Part shown: positions 1 through 6,467 of the stretch, one piece after another
Layout of the letters: each line of letters opens with the position of its first letter
Numbering within the stretch: the stretch's first letter is position 1
Assembly: GCA_947625805.1 (NCBI GenBank)
Contig: CANQPT010000006.1
Coordinates: forward strand, 1 to 61,808
Length of the DNA stretch: 61,808 nucleotides
Direction: 5' to 3'
Source: an uncultured Clostridia bacterium
Lineage (GTDB): Bacteria > Bacillota > Clostridia > Oscillospirales > CAG-272
Position numbers and translations under genes: made by a program
The notes under the pieces: generated by a model
Databases searched by the model: none
What the model saw: the letters and a program-made list of their open reading frames with translations, nothing else
What the model was told of the DNA's origin: nothing

Positions 1-91
1 ATGCCATAATTGATAAAGATGAAACGACAACACCGATGAACAGAATGAATAAAATCAAAGGGTTTTTATTTCTTCTTCTTTTTCTTTTCAT
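1..91 (-). CDS. small membrane protein, 5' part only (runs off left edge)
   Basis: About 30 codons are visible before the window edge. The protein starts MKRKRRRNKN, a very basic stretch, and continues into a hydrophobic segment (LILFILFIGVVV), so it looks like a signal anchor or a single-pass membrane protein. A strong AGGAGG lies a few bases upstream of the ATG and sits right after the stop of the next minus-strand gene. It is absent from the ORF track because it is open at the edge. Function unknown; it belongs to the run of small phage-like genes. Confidence 0.6.
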   Translation of the reverse strand, partial: MKRKRRRNKNPLILFILFIGVVVSSLSIMA

Positions 92-101
92 ATTGACCTC
101 C

Positions 102-218
102 TTAGAATAGCCAAAATATAAACTTAACCGTTAATGCAATAGCAATAGCAGTTAGGCACAACACAAGCGCTGTTCCACAAAAATATCCAATGCAATGAGC
201 AAGATTTTTTCTGTTCAC
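102..218 (-). CDS. 38-aa single-pass membrane peptide, GTG start
   Basis: Too short for the ORF track. A GGAG motif lies 8 bases before a GTG; the nearby ATG is followed at once by a stop, so GTG is the only workable start. The product begins MNRKNLAHCIGY and is mostly one membrane helix (ALVLCLTAIAIALTV) ending FIFWLF. It is tightly packed between a terminator hairpin and the next gene. Holin-sized but with no specific holin signature; function unknown. Confidence 0.6.
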   Translation of the reverse strand: MNRKNLAHCIGYFCGTALVLCLTAIAIALTVKFIFWLF

Positions 219-234
219 GTCATAATCTCCTTTC

Positions 235-271
235 AAAAAAGCTCCGGCCTCTTTTTACAGAAAACCGGAGC
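235..271 (-). terminator. rho-independent terminator after DUF6353 gene
   Basis: On the minus strand GCTCCGG ... CCGGAGC forms a 7-bp GC-rich stem followed by six T residues. It lies just after the stop of the first DUF6353 gene and before the ribosome-binding site of the 38-aa peptide. Confidence 0.75.
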
Positions 272-278
272 ATCATCG

Positions 279-1241
279 TCAACATACACCTTGTTCAATT
301 TTATTGAGAGAATCAAGAATCGGACCATCAACATTGAAATCCAGCAGAATTGTTCGTTCGTACCCATTAACAAAAGCTCTTGACCGCTCGCGATCGATTT
401 CATAAATTCCAAAGTCTACATAGTTATCGCCCTTGTGCTTTGGATTATCCGGGTCATAAATCCATCCGACGGCTTGTCCTGCTTTTGTTGGCTTGATTCC
501 AAGACGCTCATAAACTTCATTCAGGAACAAATATCCACGAGCTTTTAATCTATCGTTCGCATAATTCTGTTCCGAACGAAGAAACATCAGATTATATTCG
601 GAATCTTTTTCCCAACCGGTACATCCGTCATCAAAGAAACGGGCATAATCACTGTATTGATTCGGATCGTCCGCAACCATCACGGTTTTCTTTACGGTTT
701 TTTCTTTACCGTTTTCATCTGTGATTTTTTCTTCGATTTCTTTGGCTTTAATATTGTACTTTAATTCTCGATCAATCTCTTCTCCAAATCGTTCGATTAC
801 GCGGTTTCTATATTCTTTGAATCCGCGATCAACGGTTGCATAAGCAGCCGCAAGAGCAATATTCCGCTTTCTGAGAATATTTGTAGACGCGAGAATACTT
901 GTTAAAGAAAGAGTTCCGAGAATGACTGAAGGAGCATAAAGCTTTGCAAATCTGATTCCGGTTTGAACATACACAATTGCCAAATCCTTTTTGGCGTCAT
1001 CCTGTGTATATTGTTCGGAAAACTTTTTGCTCTCCTGAACCTTATGGATGGGTTCCAGATCTTCTTTTGCTTTATCAAGAATTGTGCTGATTTTTGTTGT
1101 TGCTTTGCAAGCCATAACAGCACTCACAACTGTTCCGGCTACACCAAAAGCAACTAAAATTTCCGGACTGTGTTTTCTAACGCCAAAAGCTAACTTATTA
1201 AATTTTCTGCTAACTTTGGTTGCGATTTCTGTTTTTTTCAT
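279..1241 (-). CDS. DUF6353 family protein (paralog 1, 320 aa)
   Basis: I recognise the family by the segment KHSPEILVAFGVAGTVVSAV followed by a conserved K-A-T-x-K, and by the C-terminal LGIKPTKAGQAVGWIYDP block; the function of the family is not known to me. Two hydrophobic segments (about residues 28-46 and 98-118) suggest a membrane-associated protein with a large soluble C-terminal part. Two further copies of the family lie at 2744 and 4832. The ATG follows AGAGGAG and the start sits 2 bases after the stop of the DUF3310 gene, so the two are probably co-translated. Longest of the three paralogs, with an insertion around the KITDENGKEKTVKK stretch. Confidence 0.75.
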   Translation of the reverse strand: MKKTEIATKVSRKFNKLAFGVRKHSPEILVAFGVAGTVVSAVMACKATTKISTILDKAKEDLEPIHKVQESKKFSEQYTQDDAKKDLAIVYVQTGIRFAKLYAPSVILGTLSLTSILASTNILRKRNIALAAAYATVDRGFKEYRNRVIERFGEEIDRELKYNIKAKEIEEKITDENGKEKTVKKTVMVADDPNQYSDYARFFDDGCTGWEKDSEYNLMFLRSEQNYANDRLKARGYLFLNEVYERLGIKPTKAGQAVGWIYDPDNPKHKGDNYVDFGIYEIDRERSRAFVNGYERTILLDFNVDGPILDSLNKIEQGVC

Positions 1242-1243
1242 GA

Positions 1244-1495
1244 TTATCTATTCTCCTCTTCAAGATTTTTAACATGGTCAATGAGATGCTGGGTGTACCA
1301 TAGAATTTTTTCCAAATCTCTTATTCCGTCTTTTTTCTTCCAACGGCAAGCATATTTGATGATGTTTCCGGTATCTGTTGCTTCAATACCGGTGAGGTCA
1401 AAAGTAAACGCCTCAATAACATCAATAACTTCCAAACCAGTTTCAGATTGATAATGGTCCGGATGAGATACCATCTTATCTTTCGATTCGTACAT
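1244..1495 (-). CDS. DUF3310 domain protein
   Basis: An 83-aa protein with the hallmark HPDHYQ followed by EVIDVIEAF and NIIKYACRWKKKDGIRDLEKILWYTQHLI. DUF3310 proteins are common in tailed phages and other integrated elements, where they are thought to interact with nucleotide metabolism, but their activity is not settled. An AGGAGG stands 5 bases before the ATG. It overlaps the operon of the DUF6353 gene downstream. This is one of the better pieces of evidence that the left end is phage-related. Confidence 0.85.
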   Translation of the reverse strand: MYESKDKMVSHPDHYQSETGLEVIDVIEAFTFDLTGIEATDTGNIIKYACRWKKKDGIRDLEKILWYTQHLIDHVKNLEEENR

Positions 1496-1506
1496 AACAA
1501 CCTCCT

Positions 1507-2124
1507 TTAATTAAGTGGAAGGGCTTTCGGGAGTTTAATCGTATAGCCGTCTCGTATCCGTACAACCGAAGCATTACGAATATCTGTCCAACCGTATTTG
1601 TTATCCGTATAACTTCCGTTAATTCCGCATAAATCATAAAGATCCGCCACACTTACGACATCATAAGTTGAAATCAATTCGTCCATTCTGGACAGAACTT
1701 CTTCCGCTTCTCCTCGATTATCAAATATAATATCGTCATAACTGTATCCGTTCCTTATGGACGAGCCGCTATAATCCCGTCTGTCATCTTTTTTATCGTA
1801 ATAACTGCGATATGAGATTTTTGACGCGGTCCCGCTTTTTGATGACTGACCTTTTTCGCCCCAAAGCAGCATACGAATTCCGCTGGTAAAAATATCATCA
1901 ATCGCTTTTTTGATTGCCGGAATTAAAACCTCCATCAAAATATAAGATTTTACGTTTCCGGCATCTTCTGAAATAAAAATATCAGCAAACTTTTTGATTT
2001 CGTTTTTCTTTTTGGTTTTTACTGTTCCGGTAATCGCTTTCTCCACTTTTTTCTCGGGAGCAGATAAATCCTGCATAAGTTGTTCCTCTTTGGATTTATG
2101 GGAGTTTGACTTGTATTCTTCCAT
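1507..2124 (-). CDS. phage-like protein of unknown function (205 aa)
   Basis: The track ORF starts earlier, but the ATG at 2124 (MEEYKSNSHKSKEEQ) follows an AAAGGAGAG and is the likely start. The N-terminus is charged and probably disordered; a middle part (SYILMEVLIPAIKKAIDDIF) is amphipathic and followed by an Arg/Lys/Tyr/Ser-rich stretch (SYRSYYDKKDDRRDYSGSS); the C-terminus (STYDVVSVADLYDLCGING...YGWTDI) looks like a small folded domain. I do not recognise a family name. It lies in a compact run with the DUF3310 gene. Confidence 0.6.
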   Translation of the reverse strand: MEEYKSNSHKSKEEQLMQDLSAPEKKVEKAITGTVKTKKKNEIKKFADIFISEDAGNVKSYILMEVLIPAIKKAIDDIFTSGIRMLLWGEKGQSSKSGTASKISYRSYYDKKDDRRDYSGSSIRNGYSYDDIIFDNRGEAEEVLSRMDELISTYDVVSVADLYDLCGINGSYTDNKYGWTDIRNASVVRIRDGYTIKLPKALPLN

Positions 2125-2140
2125 GCATTTAACTCTCCTT

Positions 2141-2332
2141 TCATTCGACCAACCTGATTTTCCCCGGAAGGGTAATCTTTGCATTTACCATATAATTGTT
2201 TTCTTTTTTCCACTGATAGGTCAGATTGCAGCGTGCTTTCTTTTCAGATACCGCATTTGTCTGCCCTTTCCAACGGTTATCTACGCAGTTTTCAAAAGAC
2301 ATAACCGGACCGTCATAAGTATATCTATTCAT
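2141..2332 (-). CDS. small hypothetical protein (63 aa)
   Basis: Begins MNRYTYDGPVMSFENCVDNRWKG and ends KITLPGKIRLVE. A GGGAGA lies 6 bases before the ATG. Regular alternating hydrophobic pattern in the second half suggests a small beta-rich domain. No membrane segment. Function unknown. It starts a new unit just downstream of a strong terminator, with the next gene 16 bases away. Confidence 0.55.
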   Translation of the reverse strand: MNRYTYDGPVMSFENCVDNRWKGQTNAVSEKKARCNLTYQWKKENNYMVNAKITLPGKIRLVE

Positions 2333-2351
2333 AACAATTCTCCCTTCTAAA

Positions 2352-2393
2352 GAAAAATAAAAAGGGAAAGCACCTTGCTATAGGTACCTTCCC
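2352..2393 (-). terminator. rho-independent terminator
   Basis: On the minus strand GGGAAGGTACC and GGTGCTTTCCC form a long imperfect stem with a short loop, followed by a TTTTTATTTTTC tract. It closes the unit that contains the 80-aa membrane protein. Confidence 0.75.
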
Positions 2394-2424
2394 TCATGTT
2401 GGTCCACGATTTTTTCGTTTGAAA

Positions 2425-2667
2425 TTACTCCTGGTCATCAACTTCTTCGTCGATGGTCTCGGAATCGGTTTGTGCTTCTTTAAGCTCCTTTTTGGCTTTG
2501 ATTTTAGCCACAATCGGCTTTACTACATACTTATAGGCAATAATGCCAACAAATACGGATACGCCAATTCCGGCTGCAATCTTAACGCCTTTCTTGGAAC
2601 CGCAGGTTGCGATTTCTTCCGTTGCTTCCAAAACCTCTTCGTTTGTCAAGATGTTGTTTGCTTCCAT
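2425..2667 (-). CDS. small single-pass membrane protein (80 aa)
   Basis: Soluble acidic N-terminus (MEANNILTNEEVLEATEEIA), one membrane helix (VKIAAGIGVSVFVGIIAYKYVV), then a Lys-rich stretch and a very acidic C-terminus. A GAAAGGAG is placed well before the ATG. The gene is the first one downstream of copy 1 of the 26-bp element, and is closed by the terminator at 2352. Function unknown. Confidence 0.65.
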   Translation of the reverse strand: MEANNILTNEEVLEATEEIATCGSKKGVKIAAGIGVSVFVGIIAYKYVVKPIVAKIKAKKELKEAQTDSETIDEEVDDQE

Positions 2668-2714
2668 TGTTGTTTTCTCCTTTCAATTTTAGAAAAATTT
2701 TTAAGTGGATTCCT

Positions 2715-2740
2715 CCATTAAATACCTTGTAAATTTTGCG
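2715..2740 (-). promoter_or_regulatory. 26-bp conserved intergenic element, copy 1
   Basis: Minus-strand reading CGCAAAATTTACAA, six variable bases, TAATGG. It begins 3 bases after the TAA of the DUF6353 gene at 2744 and lies upstream of the 80-aa membrane gene. Length and spacing equal those of seven other copies. Confidence 0.75.
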
Positions 2741-2743
2741 AAT

Positions 2744-3511
2744 TTATTTTTGGTAATCATACTGTGGAGATAAGGAATATCTGATAACAAGACAAGGTGT
2801 TCCGTCTTCCGCCAATTGTGAACTGAAATCCAAGTCAATATAACCCTTATCGATATTCCATCCAAGCTCGTCCCCAAGATCGGTTCCACTTAAGCCAATC
2901 TCGTAATAAAAATCATTTAATGAAATAAACATTTCATCTCTCATTCTGCGGTTTAACTCGTTTTCGGCTTTTTTGATCTTTTCGATATCCGATTTAAAAT
3001 ATCTTCCAGATATAGCGTCATAGCAAAGAGTATCTCCTTTCGTAGTAATAATTACTTCTCGACGTGTAACCGGGTCTTTATCAAGCTTATCCTTAGCAAT
3101 TGCGTCGCGGACGGACTGCTCTTTTTTCTCTCCGATTGTTTCAACCACTTTTTCCTGATACTCTCTAAGCGCAGATTCAGAAAGCGTATATGCGGTAGCA
3201 AGAGCGGCATTTCTTCTGAAATTCACGGAACTGGCGCCGACAAGACAAAGAATAGAAACTGAACCGACAATTGTTGACGGAATATAACATGTCCATGCCG
3301 TTTTAATCGTCTCCGGTACGGTAAGTTTTTCTTCTCCTTTTTCTTCTTTTTTCTCTTCCAATAAGAGAATTGCTTTCGGCGTAGCGCGAACCGCCATAAC
3401 AACAGTAGTAATCATTCCGGCAATTCCGATACCGGTTAAAATTTCAGGACTATGTTTTTTCATAGCGGTTTGAACACCATGAATAATGCCTTTGAATTTT
3501 GTTTTTCCCAT
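2744..3511 (-). CDS. DUF6353 family protein (paralog 2, 255 aa)
   Basis: The ATG at 3511 (MGKTKFKGIIHGVQ) follows a GGAG at 8 bases. It has the family block MKKHSPEILTGIGIAGMITT plus VMAVRATPKA, a second hydrophobic segment (CYIPSTIVGSVSILCLVGASS), the helical LATAYTLSESALREYQEKVVETIG, and the C-terminal SLNDFYYEIGL ... LGDELGWN. It matches paralog 3 (4832) much better than paralog 1. Closed three bases later by copy 1 of the 26-bp element. Function unknown. Confidence 0.75.
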   Translation of the reverse strand: MGKTKFKGIIHGVQTAMKKHSPEILTGIGIAGMITTVVMAVRATPKAILLLEEKKEEKGEEKLTVPETIKTAWTCYIPSTIVGSVSILCLVGASSVNFRRNAALATAYTLSESALREYQEKVVETIGEKKEQSVRDAIAKDKLDKDPVTRREVIITTKGDTLCYDAISGRYFKSDIEKIKKAENELNRRMRDEMFISLNDFYYEIGLSGTDLGDELGWNIDKGYIDLDFSSQLAEDGTPCLVIRYSLSPQYDYQK

Positions 3512-3528
3512 CTCAGGATCTCCTTTCA

Positions 3529-3555
3529 AAAATATAAACCGCCCACAAGGGGCGG
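3529..3555 (-). terminator. GC-rich hairpin after the DUF6273 gene
   Basis: Minus strand CCGCCC CTTGT GGGCGG followed by a T-rich tract. It could be a terminator, but it also stands directly behind the possible variable region of the DUF6273 gene, where diversity-generating retroelements often carry a required hairpin. Confidence 0.6.
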
Positions 3556-3559
3556 CGAT

Positions 3560-4267
3560 TTAATCAACCAACCAGAAAGCCGGACGAACGCCACAAGTGC
3601 TGGGCGCGCCGGCGTAGAGCGCACCACCATAGTTGTCCACAAAAGCGAAATTGGACGAAGAGACCGATTTTTTGGTAGCATTTTTAAGCCAGTACCATCC
3701 GTATTCATCGTTATAGTCGGCAACACGATTTTTTCTTTTCTTCATCAAAGGTAGTTGCTCATCGTTATCCGGTTCTAAAACTTCTTTGTACCAGTCATCA
3801 TGACCAAACATCTGACCGTATGTAGGAATCGTCAAATCTCTTATTTTTTCCTTCATTTCTCTTGGAAACGCGGGCCATAATTTTTCTTGCAGCCACCGAT
3901 TAAGATATGAATTATCAAAGCCGCCTTTATTAGTATTGTCTTTATTCATTTTTTCACTTGCAACACAATCGTCAAAGATAAATAAAGTACGATCGCCGTC
4001 ATGCTTTTGTGCCGTTGCTGTAAATTCCCCAAAGCCTGTAAGAGAAATAGATATTTGATCGCCTATTTTGTATCGTGTATTCTCTGATTTATAAGTCGGC
4101 GTATCAATTTTAATATCCAGATCGTTCGGAACAACAATCAGGTCGCAATACACCGGCAACACGACCGTTCCGGTTACACGCTGCATGGCAATAGAAGAAT
4201 ATAAATCCTCCATTTGCTTTGGATTTAAGTTAATCATAGATCTCACAACCAACAATTCTTTGCTCAT
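3560..4267 (-). CDS. DUF6273-like protein, candidate variable (DGR target) protein
   Basis: The ATG at 4267 (MSKELLVVRSMINLNPKQ) follows GAAAGGAG. The C-terminal half (SYLNRWLQEKLWPAF, GWYWLKNA, then FAFVDNYGGALYAG and GVRPAFWLVD) matches the DUF6273 fold, related to C-type lectin / formylglycine-generating folds. Such domains are frequent targets of diversity-generating retroelements, whose variable region sits at the extreme 3' end, as here. The last 90 coding bases are noticeably adenine-poor and GC-rich compared with the rest of the gene. No reverse transcriptase or template repeat is visible in this window, so the DGR link is inference; an ordinary surface or adhesin-like role is also possible. 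Confidence 0.65.
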   Translation of the reverse strand: MSKELLVVRSMINLNPKQMEDLYSSIAMQRVTGTVVLPVYCDLIVVPNDLDIKIDTPTYKSENTRYKIGDQISISLTGFGEFTATAQKHDGDRTLFIFDDCVASEKMNKDNTNKGGFDNSYLNRWLQEKLWPAFPREMKEKIRDLTIPTYGQMFGHDDWYKEVLEPDNDEQLPLMKKRKNRVADYNDEYGWYWLKNATKKSVSSSNFAFVDNYGGALYAGAPSTCGVRPAFWLVD

Positions 4268-4287
4268 TTTTAGTCTCCTTTCGGTAT

Positions 4288-4575
4288 TTATAATATTTCG
4301 AGAATATTTTCGGCTGTTTCTTTTGCAACCGAAAAACGAAAACAAATATCAGAATCGTCTGTCCACGCTGAGTAAATCATCATCTTGAATATAAATTCTT
4401 CTATGATTTCATCTGCTGAGCGTAACGGGTGATCCATAATGGATTCGAGTATTTCGGTTGCAGCCCATCTTGCATAGCTTCTTTCTTCAAAATATACCGT
4501 AGGCCAAGTATATTTTGGGCCAAATAGGTTTGTTTCGATGTACTTCAGAATGGTTTGAATGGCTGCATCATTCAT
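4288..4575 (-). CDS. hypothetical protein (95 aa)
   Basis: Begins MNDAAIQTILKYIETNLFG and is mostly helical and acidic, without membrane segment or zinc motif. A GAGG stands 6 bases before the ATG, and this site overlaps the tail of the preceding terminator. The downstream DUF6273 gene starts 20 bases after its stop. Function unknown. Confidence 0.6.
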   Translation of the reverse strand: MNDAAIQTILKYIETNLFGPKYTWPTVYFEERSYARWAATEILESIMDHPLRSADEIIEEFIFKMMIYSAWTDDSDICFRFSVAKETAENILEIL

Positions 4576-4589
4576 AATTTGCCTCGCAA

Positions 4590-4616
4590 AAAGGAAAGAG
4601 TCCCTGTTCAGGACTC
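4590..4616 (-). terminator. terminator with GAGTCC/GGACTC stem
   Basis: Minus strand GAGTCC TGAACAG GGACTC followed by TTTCCTTTTT. The stop codon of the 58-aa membrane gene is inside the loop, so the stem encodes the end of its acidic tail. The same stem recurs at 5796, 7717 and 9015. Confidence 0.75.
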
Positions 4617-4784
4617 CTCCTCTTCTTCATTTTCTCCGAGTCGTTCGGCAAGCGCCTCGTCAATTTTCTCCTCGATTTCTTCTTCCATTTTCTTTTCGTT
4701 TACCCAATCGGATAAGAGCGTTGCTCCGATTCCGATAATGGTAGCCGCAAAGCCAATGAGTTTAATCACTGTTTTATTGCCCAT
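4608..4784 (-). CDS. 58-aa membrane-anchored acidic protein (missed by ORF track)
   Basis: Too short for the track. The ATG at 4784 follows AAAGGAGG at 9 bases. It has one membrane helix (IKLIGFAATIIGIGATLL) and a long charged helix ending EEEEES. It stands directly behind copy 2 of the 26-bp element and ends inside the terminator stem. The 57-aa protein at 9026 and the 60-aa protein at 5805 end with the same E-E-S and hairpin, so the 3' ends of these genes look modular. Function unknown. Confidence 0.65.
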   Translation of the reverse strand: MGNKTVIKLIGFAATIIGIGATLLSDWVNEKKMEEEIEEKIDEALAERLGENEEEEES

Positions 4785-4802
4785 GGTGCATGACCTCCTT
4801 TC

Positions 4803-4828
4803 TCATAATACACATTGCAATTTTTGCG
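4803..4828 (-). promoter_or_regulatory. 26-bp conserved intergenic element, copy 2
   Basis: Minus strand CGCAAAAATTGCAA, six bases, TTATGA, then GAAAGGAGG. It begins 3 bases after the TAA of the DUF6353 gene at 4832 and ends 6 bases before the AGGAGG of the 58-aa gene. Confidence 0.75.
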
Positions 4829-4831
4829 TTT

Positions 4832-5650
4832 TTAAATATCATTCAACCATTCTGCGGTAGGCTCAAAAACCATGTCGATAATGAATATCTCCAATCCGTC
4901 ATCCAAAGTGATTTTGTGATGATTAAAGTCAATCCAATAAATATCACCGTTACAGCATGACCAACCAACCTCATTTCCGATATCCGTTTTTTCAAGACCA
5001 AGAAAATCATAAAAATCGTTTAATGAAATAACGCCATTAAACATAAAATTGCGATTTAGATGATATTCTGCTTGAATTACCTTGCTTATGCTTGTTTCAA
5101 AATATCTCCCGGAATAGCTGTCATAAAACACCCTTGTTATTTCCGGTTCCATTCCGCATTCAAAGTCGAGCGTGGACCCCATTAAACCAGGACATATTAT
5201 ATGAGTATCAGAGCACTTTTCTTTAGCAATGGAATCAATAATCGCATTATGTGCTTCTTCTCCGTACAATTCTTTTAGTTTTGATTTGTACTTTCGATAG
5301 GACTGGTCCACAAATGCGTATGCACTTATCAAAGAAGCCTGCTGTCGTTTGTTTAATATATTTGCTCCAAATATACAGAATAACGTAGCCGTTCCGGTTA
5401 TCACGCTTGGAATATAACATTTCCAGCATGATAATACGGCTTCTTTTTTTGTAAATGCATTTGAATCGCCGTCATGATTCTTTTTGCTGTCTTCTTTGAT
5501 TAGCAAAAGCGCTTTTGGCGTCGCTCTTACTGCAAGAACCGCCGTTGCAATAACTCCGGCAGCTCCGATAAAAGTTAAAATAGTCGGGGAGGATTTTTGA
5601 AGCCATCGTCGTGACTTCTTAAAGTTAGGCGTTCTTTTTGGGGATTTCAT
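4832..5650 (-). CDS. DUF6353 family protein (paralog 3, 272 aa)
   Basis: The track start reads through the tRNA-like element; the ATG at 5650 (MKSPKRTPNFKKSRRW) with a GGAG about 10 bases upstream is the likely start. Family blocks: LQKSSPTILTFIGAAGVIAT with AVRATPKA, a second hydrophobic segment (CYIPSVITGTATLFCIFGAN), QASLISAYAFVDQSYRKYKSK, and the C-terminal SLNDFYDFLGLEKTDIGNEVGWS. It has an insertion of about 20 residues (CSDTHIICPGLM...) relative to paralog 2. The mRNA would carry the tRNA-like fold at its 5' end. Function unknown. Confidence 0.75.
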   Translation of the reverse strand: MKSPKRTPNFKKSRRWLQKSSPTILTFIGAAGVIATAVLAVRATPKALLLIKEDSKKNHDGDSNAFTKKEAVLSCWKCYIPSVITGTATLFCIFGANILNKRQQASLISAYAFVDQSYRKYKSKLKELYGEEAHNAIIDSIAKEKCSDTHIICPGLMGSTLDFECGMEPEITRVFYDSYSGRYFETSISKVIQAEYHLNRNFMFNGVISLNDFYDFLGLEKTDIGNEVGWSCCNGDIYWIDFNHHKITLDDGLEIFIIDMVFEPTAEWLNDI

Positions 5651-5685
5651 TTTGCTCTTTCTCCTTTCGGTGATAAAAAAATAAA

Positions 5686-5762
5686 GAGAGACAGTTATGG
5701 GGGTCGAACCCATATCACAGCTTCCTTCCGATTTTGGCCGGAGCACAAGCTACTGTCTCTCC
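5686..5762 (-). ncRNA. tRNA-like element at the 5' end of a transcript
   Basis: Read on the minus strand the ends pair perfectly over 10 bp (GAGAGACAGT with ACTGTCTCTC). Next to the 3' arm is a canonical T-arm: stem ATGGG/CCCAT with loop TTCGACC. The middle part has only nested short stems (AGCTT/AAGCT and TCCG/CGGA) and no proper seven-base anticodon loop with a U at position 33. It is thus tRNA-like rather than a translating tRNA. Its first two bases are the last two bases of the 26-bp element copy 3, and the DUF6353 gene starts 35 bases after it. It may be a mimic, a processing signal or a relic of a phage tRNA. Confidence 0.55.
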
Positions 5763-5786
5763 ATAATATAACTTGTAAATTTTGCG
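5761..5786 (-). promoter_or_regulatory. 26-bp conserved intergenic element, copy 3
   Basis: Minus strand CGCAAAATTTACAA, six bases, TTATGG. It lies between a terminator and the tRNA-like fold, whose 5' end coincides with the GG of the element. This fixes a plausible +1 for transcription. Confidence 0.8.
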
Positions 5787-5813
5787 AAAAAGGAAGAGTC
5801 CCTGTTAGGACTC
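5787..5813 (-). terminator. terminator with GAGTCC/GGACTC stem
   Basis: Minus strand GAGTCC TAACAG GGACTC followed by TTCCTTTTT. The TAA stop of the 60-aa gene lies in the loop. Confidence 0.75.
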
Positions 5814-5987
5814 CTCTCTTCTTTTAATCGTAATTTTAATTTCTTCACCTTCGATGATTGCTTCGAGTTTAAACTTTTCAGGATTGTCAATAACCTCTTT
5901 TAAAATGGATTTTTTCGTTTTCTGCTTCTTCTTAAAGCATAAATTCGAAACGTCCATTTTATCTATGATTTTACTGATGATTCCCAT
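5805..5987 (-). CDS. small basic protein (60 aa)
   Basis: MGIISKIIDKMDVSNLCFKK, a Lys-rich stretch, then an acidic/basic beta-like tail ending IKITIKRREES. GAAAGGAG precedes the ATG. The gene is driven by whatever starts at copy 4 of the 26-bp element and ends inside a terminator hairpin. No membrane segment; the Lys-rich middle could bind nucleic acid. Function unknown. Confidence 0.6.
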   Translation of the reverse strand: MGIISKIIDKMDVSNLCFKKKQKTKKSILKEVIDNPEKFKLEAIIEGEEIKITIKRREES

Positions 5988-6020
5988 AATCGTTATGTTC
6001 TCCTTTCAAAAATCATTTTT

Positions 6021-6046
6021 CCATAAGAGAACCTGTATTTTTTGCG
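6021..6046 (-). promoter_or_regulatory. 26-bp conserved intergenic element, copy 4
   Basis: Minus strand CGCAAAAAATACAG, six bases, TTATGG, then AAAAATG. It begins directly at the TAA of the 119-aa gene and lies upstream of the 60-aa gene. Confidence 0.75.
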
Positions 6047-6406
6047 TTAAATATCTTTCCTATCAAAGACCGTCTCCCAGCGCTGTTTTTGTATCGGCTT
6101 CATTTTTAACGCCCACATGATTTGTCGCACCGTAACGGTCGGATATAACCCGTCCGTACACATTCCGGCTCTTAAATCAAAATATTTTTTAAATTCTGGA
6201 TGTAAATATAAAGCATCCGTAATCCATGGATCAACCTCGCTCCACCATGTACTTTTTGTTTCCTCATCAAATCTTTGCTGAATGACAGCCAATCCTTTAT
6301 CGCCAATTTCAAATAACGTGCAGCTATTGTATACTGGGTGCTCGCAAATATAAAGTCGTCCGTACATAGATAAATAGATTTGAGGCTTTTCAAAATGGTA
6401 TCGCAT
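6047..6406 (-). CDS. conserved hypothetical protein of mobile elements (119 aa)
   Basis: The ATG at 6406 (MRYHFEKPQIYLSMYGRLYICEHP) follows TTAGGAG; the longer track start is a read-through into the previous gene. The C-terminal block GLYPTVTVRQIMWALKMKPI with QRWETVFDRKDI and the central GLAVIQQRF and STWWSEVDPWITD are typical, by memory, of a small protein found beside integrases of Clostridia. I know no function for it. Aromatic-rich, no membrane segment, no cysteine cluster that would suggest zinc. Confidence 0.65.
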   Translation of the reverse strand: MRYHFEKPQIYLSMYGRLYICEHPVYNSCTLFEIGDKGLAVIQQRFDEETKSTWWSEVDPWITDALYLHPEFKKYFDLRAGMCTDGLYPTVTVRQIMWALKMKPIQKQRWETVFDRKDI

Positions 6407-6421
6407 AATATATCTCCTAAA

Positions 6422-6452
6422 ACAAAAAGGAAAAGCCCCCGTAAGGACTTTC
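6422..6452 (-). terminator. imperfect terminator hairpin
   Basis: Minus strand GGGAAAGTCC TTAC GGGGGCTTTTCC followed by TTTTTG; imperfect stem with a T-tract, placed between the zinc-ribbon gene and the 119-aa gene. Confidence 0.6.
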
Positions 6453-6467
6453 CCTCTCGTTGACTTT

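Noticed and set aside
5686-5762. Canonical tRNA gene
   Set aside because: T-arm and end stem are fine, but no anticodon arm with U33 and a 10-bp end stem. Reported as tRNA-like instead.
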